Shown here in pieces: positions 32,625 through 41,662 of a DNA stretch of 64,000 nt. How positions within the stretch are numbered: the first letter of the stretch is position 1; every line of letters starts with the position of its first letter. This DNA is from Elusimicrobium minutum Pei191 (lineage in GTDB: Bacteria; Elusimicrobiota; Elusimicrobia; Elusimicrobiales; Elusimicrobiaceae), in assembly GCF_000020145.1 (NCBI RefSeq), contig NC_010644.1, positions 310,001 to 374,000 on the forward strand, given 5' to 3'. Made by a program: the position numbers and the translations under genes. The notes below the pieces were generated by a model. That model was not told the origin of the DNA. It worked only from the letters and a program-made list of their open reading frames with translations, and did not search any database.

Positions 32625-33899
32625 ATGAAACCCATATTTAATCTTCTTGAATATCTGCAAGTGTCTGAATTTTGGGCCTTGCTTTTGGCAAAATTAATAA
32701 GTCTTGCCATATTTATTTTTTTGATATGGCTTGCGGGATATATTTTCAGGCTTTTTACGGAAAAATATCTTATAGACAGAATTTTCAAAGGCCGCTTTAA
32801 AAAATGGCACACCGCGCTGCAAAAAGGCAACTTTTTTGCCGCTATAGGTTATTTTTTAGCCGGTATTTTAGCGCAGTACGCGGTTGACTTCTTTTTCCCC
32901 GGGGAATATGCCAGATTCGCCTCCTTCGGAGTAAAAGTTGTTAACGTGTACTTTCAAATTTGCGTAATTATAATAATTAATAAAGTTATTGATATTATAA
33001 TTTCCTTCTACGGCAACAACCCCAAACTCCCTGTTAAAGGGTTAATGCAGGCTATAAAAATAGTTATTAACTTTTTGGGCGGTCTTGTCATTTTGGCGTG
33101 GATGCTTGGCAAAGAACCGCTTTTCTTTATTTCCGCTTTAGGTTTGGCCGCGTCCGTTTTAATGTTGGTGTTTAAGGACCCTATTTTAGGGTTAACGGCA
33201 AGCTTCCAGCTTTCATTTAACGACATGCTCCGCATAGGAGATTGGATTGAAATGCCCAAACACGGCGCCGACGGCGATGTTATAGATATTTCTTTAACAA
33301 GCGTGCGCGTGCAAAATTGGGACAAAACTATTGTAAGCATTCCCGCCTATGATTTAATTTCCTCCTCGTTTAAAAATTGGCGCGGAATGAGCGACTCCGG
33401 CGGTAGAAGAATAAAAAGAGCCATAAATATCGATGTGCAGACAATTAAATTTATGGATGAGGACCTTTTTAACAGACTTAAAAAAATTGAGTTATTAAAA
33501 GAATATCTTACAAAGAAAGGGCAGGAAATAGCCTCATTTAACGAAACTTGCAATGTAAAAGAAAGCATGGTTAACGGCAGGCATTTAACAAACGTGGGCA
33601 CCTTTCGCGCTTATTGCGAAGCTTATATAGGCAGCCGTGATTATATACATAAAACATATACCTCCATGGTAAGGCAACTTGAGCCCGGCTCACAAGGGCT
33701 TCCTTTGGAAATATATTGCTTTACCAATACTACCGCGTGGGTAGCGTATGAGGCGCATATGTCTGATTTATTTGACCATTTGTTCGCGGTTATGAAAGAC
33801 TTTGATTTAATGCCTTTCCAAAACCCGAGCAGCGGAGATATAAGAAATCTGAGTTTAAAGGCATTGCCCTCCGCGGTTGCCGGCTCTGAAAATAAATAG
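32625..33899 (+). CDS. MscS-family mechanosensitive channel (YbdG-like)
   Basis: 424 residues, the size of the YbdG/MscM class. Seen: about five membrane segments in the first 190 residues, the pore helix and beta-domain region FKDPILGLTASFQLSFNDML then RIGDWIEMPKHGADGDVIDI, VRVQNWDKTIVSIPAYDLIS and a large cytoplasmic C-terminal domain with FRAYCEAYIGSRDYIH. It likely relieves osmotic stress in the inner membrane. A strong bidirectional terminator follows. Confidence 0.92.
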   Translation: MKPIFNLLEYLQVSEFWALLLAKLISLAIFIFLIWLAGYIFRLFTEKYLIDRIFKGRFKKWHTALQKGNFFAAIGYFLAGILAQYAVDFFFPGEYARFASFGVKVVNVYFQICVIIIINKVIDIIISFYGNNPKLPVKGLMQAIKIVINFLGGLVILAWMLGKEPLFFISALGLAASVLMLVFKDPILGLTASFQLSFNDMLRIGDWIEMPKHGADGDVIDISLTSVRVQNWDKTIVSIPAYDLISSSFKNWRGMSDSGGRRIKRAINIDVQTIKFMDEDLFNRLKKIELLKEYLTKKGQEIASFNETCNVKESMVNGRHLTNVGTFRAYCEAYIGSRDYIHKTYTSMVRQLEPGSQGLPLEIYCFTNTTAWVAYEAHMSDLFDHLFAVMKDFDLMPFQNPSSGDIRNLSLKALPSAVAGSENK

Positions 33900-33917
33900 C
33901 TTAGTTTGGTTTACAAT

Positions 33918-33952
33918 AAAAAACCCGCGCGGTTTAAATCGCGCGGGTTTTT
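33918..33952. terminator. Bidirectional terminator between convergent genes
   Basis: AAAAACCCGCGCG stem with CGCGCGGGTTTTTT, loop GTTTAAAT, A-run on one side and T-run on the other; serves the channel gene and the gene at 33962. Confidence 0.92.
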
Positions 33953-33961
33953 TATTGTACT

Positions 33962-34717
33962 TTATCCGAATATAAAATAAGTTAAAGTTACCGTATTTTT
34001 TGAAACGGTTTTATAAATAACTATTGGGTTAGCTTCGTCTTCCTTTTTGGCGGGAATTATATCTTTTAAATATTTAAAATCGGGGTGGTTGGGCAAAATG
34101 TTGTTTAAAATAAGCAGCGGGTTGGCGCCGTTTAGAGCGGCGTCGTTAATTATTGTTATTAAAGGTTTTGCTATTTTAGAGCTGTCTGTTTCGTATGTTA
34201 TGTCAACCCTTAACGATTCGGACGATGTTTTCTCATAAAAAATAACGTTTCCGTCATTAGTGTTTTCCGTATATTGTTTAAACCTGTATTTGGCGGGAAG
34301 GTAAAGCGTAATTTCCTTATCTTCTTTTTTATATTTTTTGGGATTAAAATTGCCGATTTGTTTTTGTTTTTTATCTTCCTGCGCGCCCAGAACGGTAAAA
34401 TCTATTAAAAGCGCCCTGTCTTTTATGTCTATTCCTGTTATCGCTTTTACTTTCCCGTTATGGAGAGACCCTGATATAATAGGCTCGGCCTTTAAAAAAA
34501 CACCGTGCTGTTCGGATAAGTCAGGATCAAAAGCGTCGTTTATGGTAACGGTAATTCCAGTGTCGGATCTTTTTACCTGTTCTAAAATCTTTTCTTTTAA
34601 TTTTATTTTTTCATCTTTTATGTTGCGGGGGATTTTAATATCCAAATCCTCCTCAACGCCGGCGCGCGCGCAAACCAGCATTAAAGGCAAAATAAAAAGT
34701 ATAAAAAACTTTCTCAT
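33962..34717 (-). CDS. Hypothetical exported protein
   Basis: Not recognised; 251 residues from the ATG at 34717, chosen over an upstream codon at 34765 because GGAG precedes it by five bases and a signal peptide then starts cleanly (RKFFILFILPLMLVCARA). Seen after the signal: a charged helix (IPRNIKDEKIKLKEKILEQV), then beta-rich sequence without cysteines or catalytic motif (KRSDTGITVTINDAFDP; YLPAKYRFKQYTENTNDG). Periplasmic by inference. Confidence 0.6.
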   Translation of the reverse strand: MRKFFILFILPLMLVCARAGVEEDLDIKIPRNIKDEKIKLKEKILEQVKRSDTGITVTINDAFDPDLSEQHGVFLKAEPIISGSLHNGKVKAITGIDIKDRALLIDFTVLGAQEDKKQKQIGNFNPKKYKKEDKEITLYLPAKYRFKQYTENTNDGNVIFYEKTSSESLRVDITYETDSSKIAKPLITIINDAALNGANPLLILNNILPNHPDFKYLKDIIPAKKEDEANPIVIYKTVSKNTVTLTYFIFG

Positions 34718-34885
34718 GATAACTCCATATATACTAATAATAATCAAATAATAAAACCGCCACAAGGGCCAAAAGACCTATATGTACTATGGGCCTTATA
34801 ACCTTAATTGATTATACAAAAACAAATTTTATTTTTGTAAACAAGTTTAAAAGCGCCGCGAGGGATAATTTAGTTTATTGCGGGG

Positions 34886-34913
34886 TTGTCAAATCTGCTA
34901 AAATATATATAAA
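34886..34913 (+). promoter_or_regulatory. Putative tRNA-Arg promoter
   Basis: TTGTCA (34886-34891), 16-base spacer, TATAAA (34908-34913), 14 bases before the mature tRNA. Confidence 0.55.
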
Positions 34914-34927
34914 TAAATTTTAATTAA

Positions 34928-35001
34928 GCTCCCCTAGCTCAATTGGATAGAGCGACTGTCTTCGGAACAGTAGGCTGTGGGTTCGAGTCCCTCGGGGAGT
35001 A
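34928..35001 (+). tRNA. tRNA-Arg (TCG), no encoded CCA
   Basis: Cloverleaf with acceptor GCTCCCC/GGGGAGT, D-stem GCTC/GAGC, anticodon stem ACTGT/ACAGT, loop CTTCGGA giving anticodon TCG, and T-arm GTGGG TTCGAGT CCCTC with one mismatch. The 3' end runs straight into ACTTTTTTT, so CCA must be added enzymatically and the T-run probably terminates transcription. Confidence 0.93.
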
Positions 35002-35064
35002 CTTTTTTTCTTATTTTTTATTAACCTTATTTAAAAATATAAATCTATAATTTTAGGATTTAAA

Positions 35065-36105
35065 ATGCGCGCGGATTTGTTTAAACCTTCATTTTTCGTT
35101 TTGCTTTTGGCAGCTTTTGTTTGTGCTTGCTCTTCAAACAGAACGCAGAGTTCGGCTTTCCCGTGGCATGAATATGAAAAGGTTGCGCAGGAACTTACCG
35201 TCAGCGGGCAGACGGAAGAGGATTCCAATGCGGAAGTTTGCGCCGTTCCGGGGCGTGTTATAACGCTTACTTTCGCGGGCGATACCACGATGGGAGATTA
35301 TCCCGAGCAACAGGGTATGACTTTTAACTGGCAGTATAAGCAGCTAAAGGGCGATAAGAAATATTTTTTAAAAAATATGCTGCCTATGTTTACTACGGAC
35401 GATTTTACAATAGTTAACCTTGAGGGCGCCATTACGGATAACGACGAAGCGCAGGAAAAGGAATTTCGCTTTAAAGGCCCTTACGAATACCTGGATATCC
35501 TTAAAGCCGGCAGCGTTGAAATGGTTAATATGGCCAATAACCATACGCATGATTACGGTGTAAAAGGTTACAATGACACAAGGGAAAATCTTAAAAAAGC
35601 GGGTATTGCTTTTTTCGGTTATGATGATTTGATAGTAAAAGAACTGCATGAGACAAAGCTTTGTTTCCACGGGTTAAAGGGTTTTGACTGGAACCGGGAC
35701 AGCAAAATGCTTTTAAAACACTTAAAACATTTTAAAGAAATTAATTGTGATATTATCATAACCACTTTTCACTGGGGTGAGGAAAAAGCTTATGAAAATA
35801 ACGCCTTGCAGGAACGCCTTGCCCGTTTAGCTGTTGATAACGGAAGCAGTTTAATTATAGGACATCATGCGCATGTGGTGCAAAATATTGCACAATATAA
35901 AGGTGTAACCATAGTATACAGTTTGGGAAACTTTGTTTTCGGCGGAAATAAAAACCCGGCAGACAAACGCGCCCTTTTATACCGTGTAAAAATACAAGAC
36001 GGCAAAATAATAAGCGCGAACCCCGTAAAAATTTTAATATCATCAGAAAAGGCACGCAATAACTACCAGCCGGTTTTTGACGGCGAGTATCAGGATTTAT
36101 TATAA
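35065..36105 (+). CDS. CapA/PgsA-family lipoprotein (metallophosphoesterase-like)
   Basis: 346 residues of the CapA family known from poly-gamma-glutamate capsule loci. Seen: lipoprotein signal with cysteine at 22 (FVCACSS), TLTFAGDTTMGDYP, NLEGAITDND, NMANNHTHDYGVKG, TTFHWGEE and IIGHHAHVVQ, all conserved active-site stretches of the fold. No capB/capC genes are near, so a capsule role is uncertain; other family members have unknown envelope roles. dnaB begins 11 bases later. Confidence 0.9.
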   Translation: MRADLFKPSFFVLLLAAFVCACSSNRTQSSAFPWHEYEKVAQELTVSGQTEEDSNAEVCAVPGRVITLTFAGDTTMGDYPEQQGMTFNWQYKQLKGDKKYFLKNMLPMFTTDDFTIVNLEGAITDNDEAQEKEFRFKGPYEYLDILKAGSVEMVNMANNHTHDYGVKGYNDTRENLKKAGIAFFGYDDLIVKELHETKLCFHGLKGFDWNRDSKMLLKHLKHFKEINCDIIITTFHWGEEKAYENNALQERLARLAVDNGSSLIIGHHAHVVQNIAQYKGVTIVYSLGNFVFGGNKNPADKRALLYRVKIQDGKIISANPVKILISSEKARNNYQPVFDGEYQDLL

Positions 36106-36116
36106 GGAGCGGCAGT

Positions 36117-37514
36117 ATGGCAGACAATATTTTAGATAAAGTTCCTCCCCAGGCGATAGACGCGGAAATGGCGGTTTTGGGATCAATGTTAATAGAGGCC
36201 CAGGCTGTTGAACGCGCTTTTGATATTTTAAAGGCGGAGCACTTTTATAAAGACGCCCATAAGAAAATTTTTTCCGCCATGCGTAATTTAGCTGATAAGA
36301 ACCAGGCTATTGATACCATTACGTTAACCGAAGAACTTAAAACCACAAACCAGCTTGCCGTAGTAGGGGGGGAAGTATATTTAGCCGAACTTATAGATAA
36401 AGTTTCCACCGCCGCCCACGTTGAACATTATGCGGAAATTGTTTATAAAAAGTTTTTGGTGCGAGATTTAATTAAAATTTCCACAACAATTATACAAGAG
36501 TCTTACAAACAGGAAGACGAGCCTGAAAAACTTATTGACCTTGCCCAGGAGCAAATTTTTAAAATAAGCCAAAAGCAGGATATTAAAGGCTTTATTGCCG
36601 CCAAAGACCTTGCCGAAGAGGTTATGCATCTTATTGAAAAGGCCAGGCTTGATAAAAACCCCGTTAAAGGCGTGCCCACGGGATTTACTGAATTTGATTA
36701 TAAAACGGGCGGGTTTAGAAAGTCTGATTTAATTATTATAGGCGCGCGCCCTTCGCAGGGTAAAACGGCGCTGGCTTTAAACGTGGCGCATTTCGCAAGC
36801 GTGGTTAAAAATATTCCTATAGCTTTTTTCTCTTTAGAAATGGGCAAGAACTCTATTTTTGAGCGTATGCTTTGTTCCGCCGCCATGGCTGACGTGCACC
36901 AGGTGCGCAGCGGTATTTTTAAAATGGAAAAATGGCGCGACCTTACCCGTGAAGCGGGCCGCCTTGCGCAGGCGCCTTTCTTTATTGACGATACTCCCGG
37001 CATTACTATTACAGAGATACGTATGCGTGCGCGCCGCCTTGCCAATGATTTGGAAAAACAGGGCAAACAGTTAGGCATGATTATGATTGACTATTTGCAG
37101 TTAATCCGCAGTACGGGCCGCTTTGAAAGCAGACAGCAAGAAGTGTCCGAAATTTCAAGAATGTTAAAAGAACTTGCCAGAACCTTAGACGTGCCTGTGG
37201 TCGCTTTATCACAGCTCAGCCGTAAAAACGAGGACAGAAGCAGAGTAGATAATAAGCCCCAGCTTTCCGATTTAAGGGAATCAGGTTCTATTGAGCAGGA
37301 CGCGGACGTTGTTGCTTTAATACACCGCGACGGCTATTATAAACGTGATGATGAAAGCCTTAAACGCAAGGCCACATTAATTATAGCCAAACAGCGTAAC
37401 GGCCCGGTGGGCGACGTTGACCTAAACTTTATAAGCGAACATACTTTATTTACAAACCCCGCTCCTGAAAATATTGAAGTGGGCGAATACGGGGACGTAA
37501 GCGTTCCTATGTAA
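36117..37514 (+). CDS. dnaB: Replicative DNA helicase
   Basis: Hexameric fork helicase, 465 residues. Seen: N-terminal domain (VPPQAIDAEMAVLGSMLIEA), linker, RecA-like core with Walker A GARPSQGKTALALN (about residue 209), MIMIDYLQLI (Walker B), VVALSQLSRKNEDR and DLRESGSIEQDADVV. No intein. GGAGC precedes the ATG. Followed 16 bases later by alr in the same direction. Confidence 0.98.
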   Translation: MADNILDKVPPQAIDAEMAVLGSMLIEAQAVERAFDILKAEHFYKDAHKKIFSAMRNLADKNQAIDTITLTEELKTTNQLAVVGGEVYLAELIDKVSTAAHVEHYAEIVYKKFLVRDLIKISTTIIQESYKQEDEPEKLIDLAQEQIFKISQKQDIKGFIAAKDLAEEVMHLIEKARLDKNPVKGVPTGFTEFDYKTGGFRKSDLIIIGARPSQGKTALALNVAHFASVVKNIPIAFFSLEMGKNSIFERMLCSAAMADVHQVRSGIFKMEKWRDLTREAGRLAQAPFFIDDTPGITITEIRMRARRLANDLEKQGKQLGMIMIDYLQLIRSTGRFESRQQEVSEISRMLKELARTLDVPVVALSQLSRKNEDRSRVDNKPQLSDLRESGSIEQDADVVALIHRDGYYKRDDESLKRKATLIIAKQRNGPVGDVDLNFISEHTLFTNPAPENIEVGEYGDVSVPM

Positions 37515-37530
37515 AACGGGCTAGGATATT

Positions 37531-38640
37531 ATGGATAAAATTTTAAGGCCTACAGCCGCCGTGATTGACTTGGAAAATTTAAAACATAATATTAATTATG
37601 TTCGTTCCCTTTTAAACCCAAAAACAAAAATGCTTTTTGTTTTAAAAGCAAACGCTTACGGACACGGCGCAGTTAAGCTTGCTAAATACGCCCAGGAAAA
37701 TAATCTTTGCGATATGCTTGGTACCGCTTCTGTGGAAGAAGGCGTTGAACTTAGAGAAAACGGAATAAAACTGCCTGTTCTGGTTTTGGGAAGCGTCTAT
37801 CCTTTTGAAGCTTTTGAAACCGCCGCCGCTTATGATTTGGCTATAACAATAGCAAGTTTATCCGCCGCCAAAGCCGTTTGTGAAATAGCTTCTAAAATCA
37901 ATAAAACCGTTTACTGCCATGTTAAGCAAGATACCGGCATGGGGCGCATAGGCACAAGACGTACCGGCGTAGCTAAAATACTGCAAGAGCTTAAACAAAA
38001 TAAAAATATTATTATTGAGGGGTTGTACACTCATTTATCTTCCACAGACAGCGACGAAGTTTTTACTTCTTGCCAATTAGGTTATTTTGAAGAAGCCGCC
38101 CTTGCCGCAAAAGCTGATAATATTGACGTAGAAATATTTCATGCCTGCGCTACCATGGGTACGCTTTTCGCTCCGCGCGGCAGGTTTGACATGGTGCGTT
38201 TGGGACTTGGCGCTTACGGCATGGTAAAAGAGGATAAAAATTTTAAACCTGTTCTTTCTTTAAAATCAAAAATAGTGTTTGTTAAAGATGTTAAAAAAGA
38301 TTTCGCCATAAGTTACAACCAAAGTTTTATTGCGCCTAAACAAATGCATATAGCTACCGTGCCCGTAGGTTACGGAGACGGGTATATGCGCGCCATGTCC
38401 GGCAAGGCGGAGGTTTTGATTGCGGGCAAGAGATGCAAGGTTATTGGCAATATTACCATGGATATGATTATGGTTGACGTCACTGACGTCCAAGAGGCAA
38501 CCGTAGGCGACGAAGTTGTTTTGATAGGTAAGCAGGGTGATGAGGAAATTACCGCTTGGGAGCTTGCTTCCTGGGCAAACACCATAGCTTATGAGATTAC
38601 CACACTTATAACCGCCAGAGTGCCTAGATTTTATAAATAA
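37531..38640 (+). CDS. alr: Alanine racemase
   Basis: PLP enzyme converting L- to D-alanine for peptidoglycan. Seen: VLKANAYGHGAVK with the PLP lysine at about residue 39, KQDTGMGRIGTRR, the ISYNQSF segment with the second catalytic tyrosine, VPVGYGDGYMR and NITMDMIMVDVTD. 369 residues is normal. It probably shares a transcript with dnaB. Confidence 0.97.
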   Translation: MDKILRPTAAVIDLENLKHNINYVRSLLNPKTKMLFVLKANAYGHGAVKLAKYAQENNLCDMLGTASVEEGVELRENGIKLPVLVLGSVYPFEAFETAAAYDLAITIASLSAAKAVCEIASKINKTVYCHVKQDTGMGRIGTRRTGVAKILQELKQNKNIIIEGLYTHLSSTDSDEVFTSCQLGYFEEAALAAKADNIDVEIFHACATMGTLFAPRGRFDMVRLGLGAYGMVKEDKNFKPVLSLKSKIVFVKDVKKDFAISYNQSFIAPKQMHIATVPVGYGDGYMRAMSGKAEVLIAGKRCKVIGNITMDMIMVDVTDVQEATVGDEVVLIGKQGDEEITAWELASWANTIAYEITTLITARVPRFYK

Positions 38641-38693
38641 TATATTTTTTTCTAACGTAGAAAATTCTTTAAATACAAAAGTAAATTTACCGC

Positions 38694-38726
38694 AGAAGGT
38701 TTTGCCCGTAAAGGACAAAACCTTCT
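38694..38726 (+). terminator. Rho-independent terminator after alr
   Basis: AGAAGGTTTTG (38694-38704) pairs with CAAAACCTTCT (38716-38726), then TTTCTTCT. Confidence 0.8.
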
Positions 38727-38810
38727 TTTCTTCTGAAAAAAACTATGTATAAATAGTAAAATAATGTTATATAGTATTAAATAGTAACCACAGGAGCGCG
38801 TTTAAAACTT

Positions 38811-39587
38811 ATGTTCGCTGTTATCGGGCGGGAAATAATTATATTTTTTAATGAATGCGGCAAAGCGTTTAACATGCTTCGCTCCTGTATGTTTTGGCTT
38901 TTCAAAGCGCCTTTTGAATGGGCGCAGGCTATGCAGCAGTCGGTTACAATAGGCATAAACTCTCTTACGGTTACAACTCTTACCAGTATTTTTACCGGCA
39001 TGGTTCTTGCCTTGCAGGGCGGTAACACTATTTCAAATATTTTAAGCGAGCCTATGTTTGTAGGAACGTTGGTAAGCTTTTCTTTAATACGCGAGCTTGG
39101 GCCCGTGCTTACGGCCGTTGTGGTTGTAGGCCGCGCAGGGGCCGCGGTTACGGCTGAAATAGGCACAATGCAGGTAACGGAGCAGATTGACGCTCTTTAT
39201 ACTTTAGGCACAAATCCCGTAAGGCAGCTTGTTTTGCCAAGAATGTTCGCTTTTATGCTTACTGTGCCGATACTTACGCTTTTCGCTAACTTCTCAGGCA
39301 TATTCGGCGGTTATTTGGTGGCGGTACACGGTTTAGGCGTGCCGGATGTTACCTATTTAGAAGATATTACAAACTATATGAACACGCTTGATTTCATGCA
39401 CGGTTTTATAAAATCAATTTTCTTTGCTTTTATGGTAGGCACGGTTTGTTGCTATAAAGGTTTGGACACAAAAGGCGGCGCCGAAGGCGTGGGCCGTTCA
39501 ACCACGATAGCCGTTGTAACAAGCATGGTTTTAATTTTAGTTTTGGATTATTTCTTAACCGCTATATTAACGGCGTTCGGGATATAA
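38811..39587 (+). CDS. mlaE: MlaE-family ABC transporter permease
   Basis: Inner-membrane permease for phospholipid traffic between the membranes. Seen: about five to six hydrophobic segments, VTIGINSLTVTTLTSIFTGM, the signature ELGPVLTAVVVVGRAGAAVTAEIGTM (split across residues 95-120), and EQIDALYTLGTNPVRQLVLP, all hallmark stretches. The ribosome site is weak (AGGAGC lies 16 bases upstream). First gene of mlaE-mlaF-mlaD. Confidence 0.95.
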   Translation: MFAVIGREIIIFFNECGKAFNMLRSCMFWLFKAPFEWAQAMQQSVTIGINSLTVTTLTSIFTGMVLALQGGNTISNILSEPMFVGTLVSFSLIRELGPVLTAVVVVGRAGAAVTAEIGTMQVTEQIDALYTLGTNPVRQLVLPRMFAFMLTVPILTLFANFSGIFGGYLVAVHGLGVPDVTYLEDITNYMNTLDFMHGFIKSIFFAFMVGTVCCYKGLDTKGGAEGVGRSTTIAVVTSMVLILVLDYFLTAILTAFGI

Positions 39588-39588
39588 G

Positions 39589-40338
39589 ATGATAGAAATT
39601 AAAGATTTATACAAAAGCTTTGGTGATAAAAAAGTTCTTAACGGGGTTAATTTAACGGTTAAGGAGGGGGAGGTTGTGTCCGTAATAGGCGGCTCGGGTA
39701 CGGGCAAAAGCACGCTTATTAAGTGTATTGTGCGTCTTATAAAACCCACAAGCGGCAAAATTTTAATTGATAGTAAAGATTTTACTTATACTGATGATGA
39801 ATTCCGCCTCGCGGCTATAAGGCGCAAATTCGGCTATTTATTTCAGGAAGGGGCTTTGTTTGATTCTTTAAGCGTAGGCGAGAACGTTGAGTTTGGTTTA
39901 CGCTATTTAACGGAAGAGCCTAAATCAAAATATAAAGAAATAGTAAAAGACAAACTTGCCTTGGTCGGTTTAAAAGACGTTGAGAATATGCGTCCTTCCG
40001 AGTTAAGCGGCGGTATGAAAAAGCGCGTCGCGTTGGCGCGCGTTTTGGCCGTAAGCCCGAGGTATCTTTTGTATGATGAACCCACAAGCGGTCTTGATCC
40101 TATAATGTCTGACGTTGTTAACGAACTTATTTTAGATATGAAGAAAAAACTTAATATGACGTCTGTAGTTATCACGCACGACATGAAATCAGCTTACAAG
40201 ATATCAGACACCATTGTTTTCTTATACGGAGGCAAGGTGCTTATGCAGGGCACGCCGGAAGAATTTAAAAATACTGACAATCCTTATGTAAGGCAGTTTG
40301 TGGACGGCACGAGTAACGGACCGATTAAAATAAATTAA
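39589..40338 (+). CDS. mlaF: Mla-type ABC transporter ATP-binding protein
   Basis: 249-residue ATPase. Seen: Walker A GGSGTGKST, Q-loop YLFQEGALFDSLSV with the Mla-typical phrasing, signature LSGGMKKRVALAR, Walker B YLLYDEPTSGLDP and switch His in SVVITHDMKSA. Two bases after mlaE, so translated together. Confidence 0.97.
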   Translation: MIEIKDLYKSFGDKKVLNGVNLTVKEGEVVSVIGGSGTGKSTLIKCIVRLIKPTSGKILIDSKDFTYTDDEFRLAAIRRKFGYLFQEGALFDSLSVGENVEFGLRYLTEEPKSKYKEIVKDKLALVGLKDVENMRPSELSGGMKKRVALARVLAVSPRYLLYDEPTSGLDPIMSDVVNELILDMKKKLNMTSVVITHDMKSAYKISDTIVFLYGGKVLMQGTPEEFKNTDNPYVRQFVDGTSNGPIKIN

Positions 40339-40356
40339 AATAGGTAGAATGATACT

Positions 40357-41649
40357 ATGAGAGCAGAAACTAAAGTTGGCATATTCGCGGTGGCGGGGGT
40401 AATACTTTTCGGCATTTCGGTATATATGCTTGGCAATATTTCAACAGGCGGCGAATATAAAGTTAACGTAAGATTTAGCGACGTTACCGGACTGCCCGGT
40501 AAATCAACGGTTAAACTTAACGGCGTTGACGTGGGTAAAGTGCGCCGCATAAAAATGAACGGAGACCATGTTCTTGTTACGGTTGGTATCAAAGACGGGG
40601 TTGAAATTTACCGCGACGCGGCTTTTAAAATTACCACAAGCAGTATAATAGGTTCTAAATTTTTAAGTATAGCGCAGGGAAAGCCGGGCAAAGGCATCCT
40701 TAAAAACGGCGATACGATTGACGGCGCTAATGAACCTTCCATGGACCAAATGGTTCAGGAAACCCTTGCAAGCGTAAAACAATTTGTTGACAGTATTAAC
40801 GGAGATGGCGGCCTTGGTGAGGATTTGAACGCCACTTTATCTAATGTGCGTAATCTTTCCGCCAATTTAAATGAACTGATAGCGAGTTTAAAACCTTATT
40901 TAGAAAATTCCGCCCATGATATAAGTTATATGACTGCCGATTTGCGTGATCTTATAGCAAAGGCCGACAGTATTGTTGATAAAATTGACAATGGCGACGG
41001 CATGATAGGCGCGCTTATTAATGATCCGGAAGTGAAACAAAATGTTAAAGAATCTTTTGCAGATTTAAAAGAAACTTTAGCCGAAACAAAAACATTTGTG
41101 GGTAAAATGTCGCGCTTTAGAGTGTTTTGGGTTTTTGACGGTTATTATAATATGGACGCTGAAGCGCTTGCCGCGCAAGTGGCGCTTAAAGTTTACCCCA
41201 GCAATAACTACACATATTACCGCGCGGGTTTTGCCAATATCGGCAATGAGGATGATTTTGTCAGCGATAATGATTATATGGAAAGGAACAAACTGGATTT
41301 ACGTTTGGGCTTTTACAACAATTACTTTGATTTCTCCGCGGGTTTAGTGTGGGGAGCCGGCGGTGCAGAACTTATTTTGAAACCTTTTTACGGGCACGGT
41401 TTTTGGGAACGCCTTACATTGCAGGGCCGTTTTACGGATTTTGGGCGCGACAGGACAATTAATAACCGCGATTTCTCCAAACCTAACGTTCTTTACGGTG
41501 TAAATTTTGAAATTAACAGGTTTATTGAAATCGGCGCTGGTATGTCGGACGCGCTTGAAGTTAACCAGCCATATATAAGAGCTATGATCAAGTTCCAAGA
41601 TAAGGATATTTCCTCCTTCTTTGGGCTTGCGGCTATGGCCAGCAATTAG
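40357..41649 (+). CDS. mlaD: MlaD-like MCE protein with long C-terminal extension
   Basis: Substrate-binding MCE protein anchored in the inner membrane. Seen: an N-terminal hydrophobic anchor (VGIFAVAGVILFGISVYML), the MCE domain (YKVNVRFSDVTGLPGKSTVK, LNGVDVGKVRRIKM), then helical sequence to about residue 250 (ATLSNVRNLSANLNELIA) and a C-terminal 180 residues of strand-like sequence rich in Tyr/Phe/Gly (FYNNYFDFSAGLVWGAGGAE, YGVNFEINRFIEIGAGM). Classical MlaD is far shorter; the extension resembles barrel strands. Length 430. mlaB and mlaC are absent here. Confidence 0.9.
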   Translation: MRAETKVGIFAVAGVILFGISVYMLGNISTGGEYKVNVRFSDVTGLPGKSTVKLNGVDVGKVRRIKMNGDHVLVTVGIKDGVEIYRDAAFKITTSSIIGSKFLSIAQGKPGKGILKNGDTIDGANEPSMDQMVQETLASVKQFVDSINGDGGLGEDLNATLSNVRNLSANLNELIASLKPYLENSAHDISYMTADLRDLIAKADSIVDKIDNGDGMIGALINDPEVKQNVKESFADLKETLAETKTFVGKMSRFRVFWVFDGYYNMDAEALAAQVALKVYPSNNYTYYRAGFANIGNEDDFVSDNDYMERNKLDLRLGFYNNYFDFSAGLVWGAGGAELILKPFYGHGFWERLTLQGRFTDFGRDRTINNRDFSKPNVLYGVNFEINRFIEIGAGMSDALEVNQPYIRAMIKFQDKDISSFFGLAAMASN

Positions 41650-41662
41650 AAGAAATATAATT

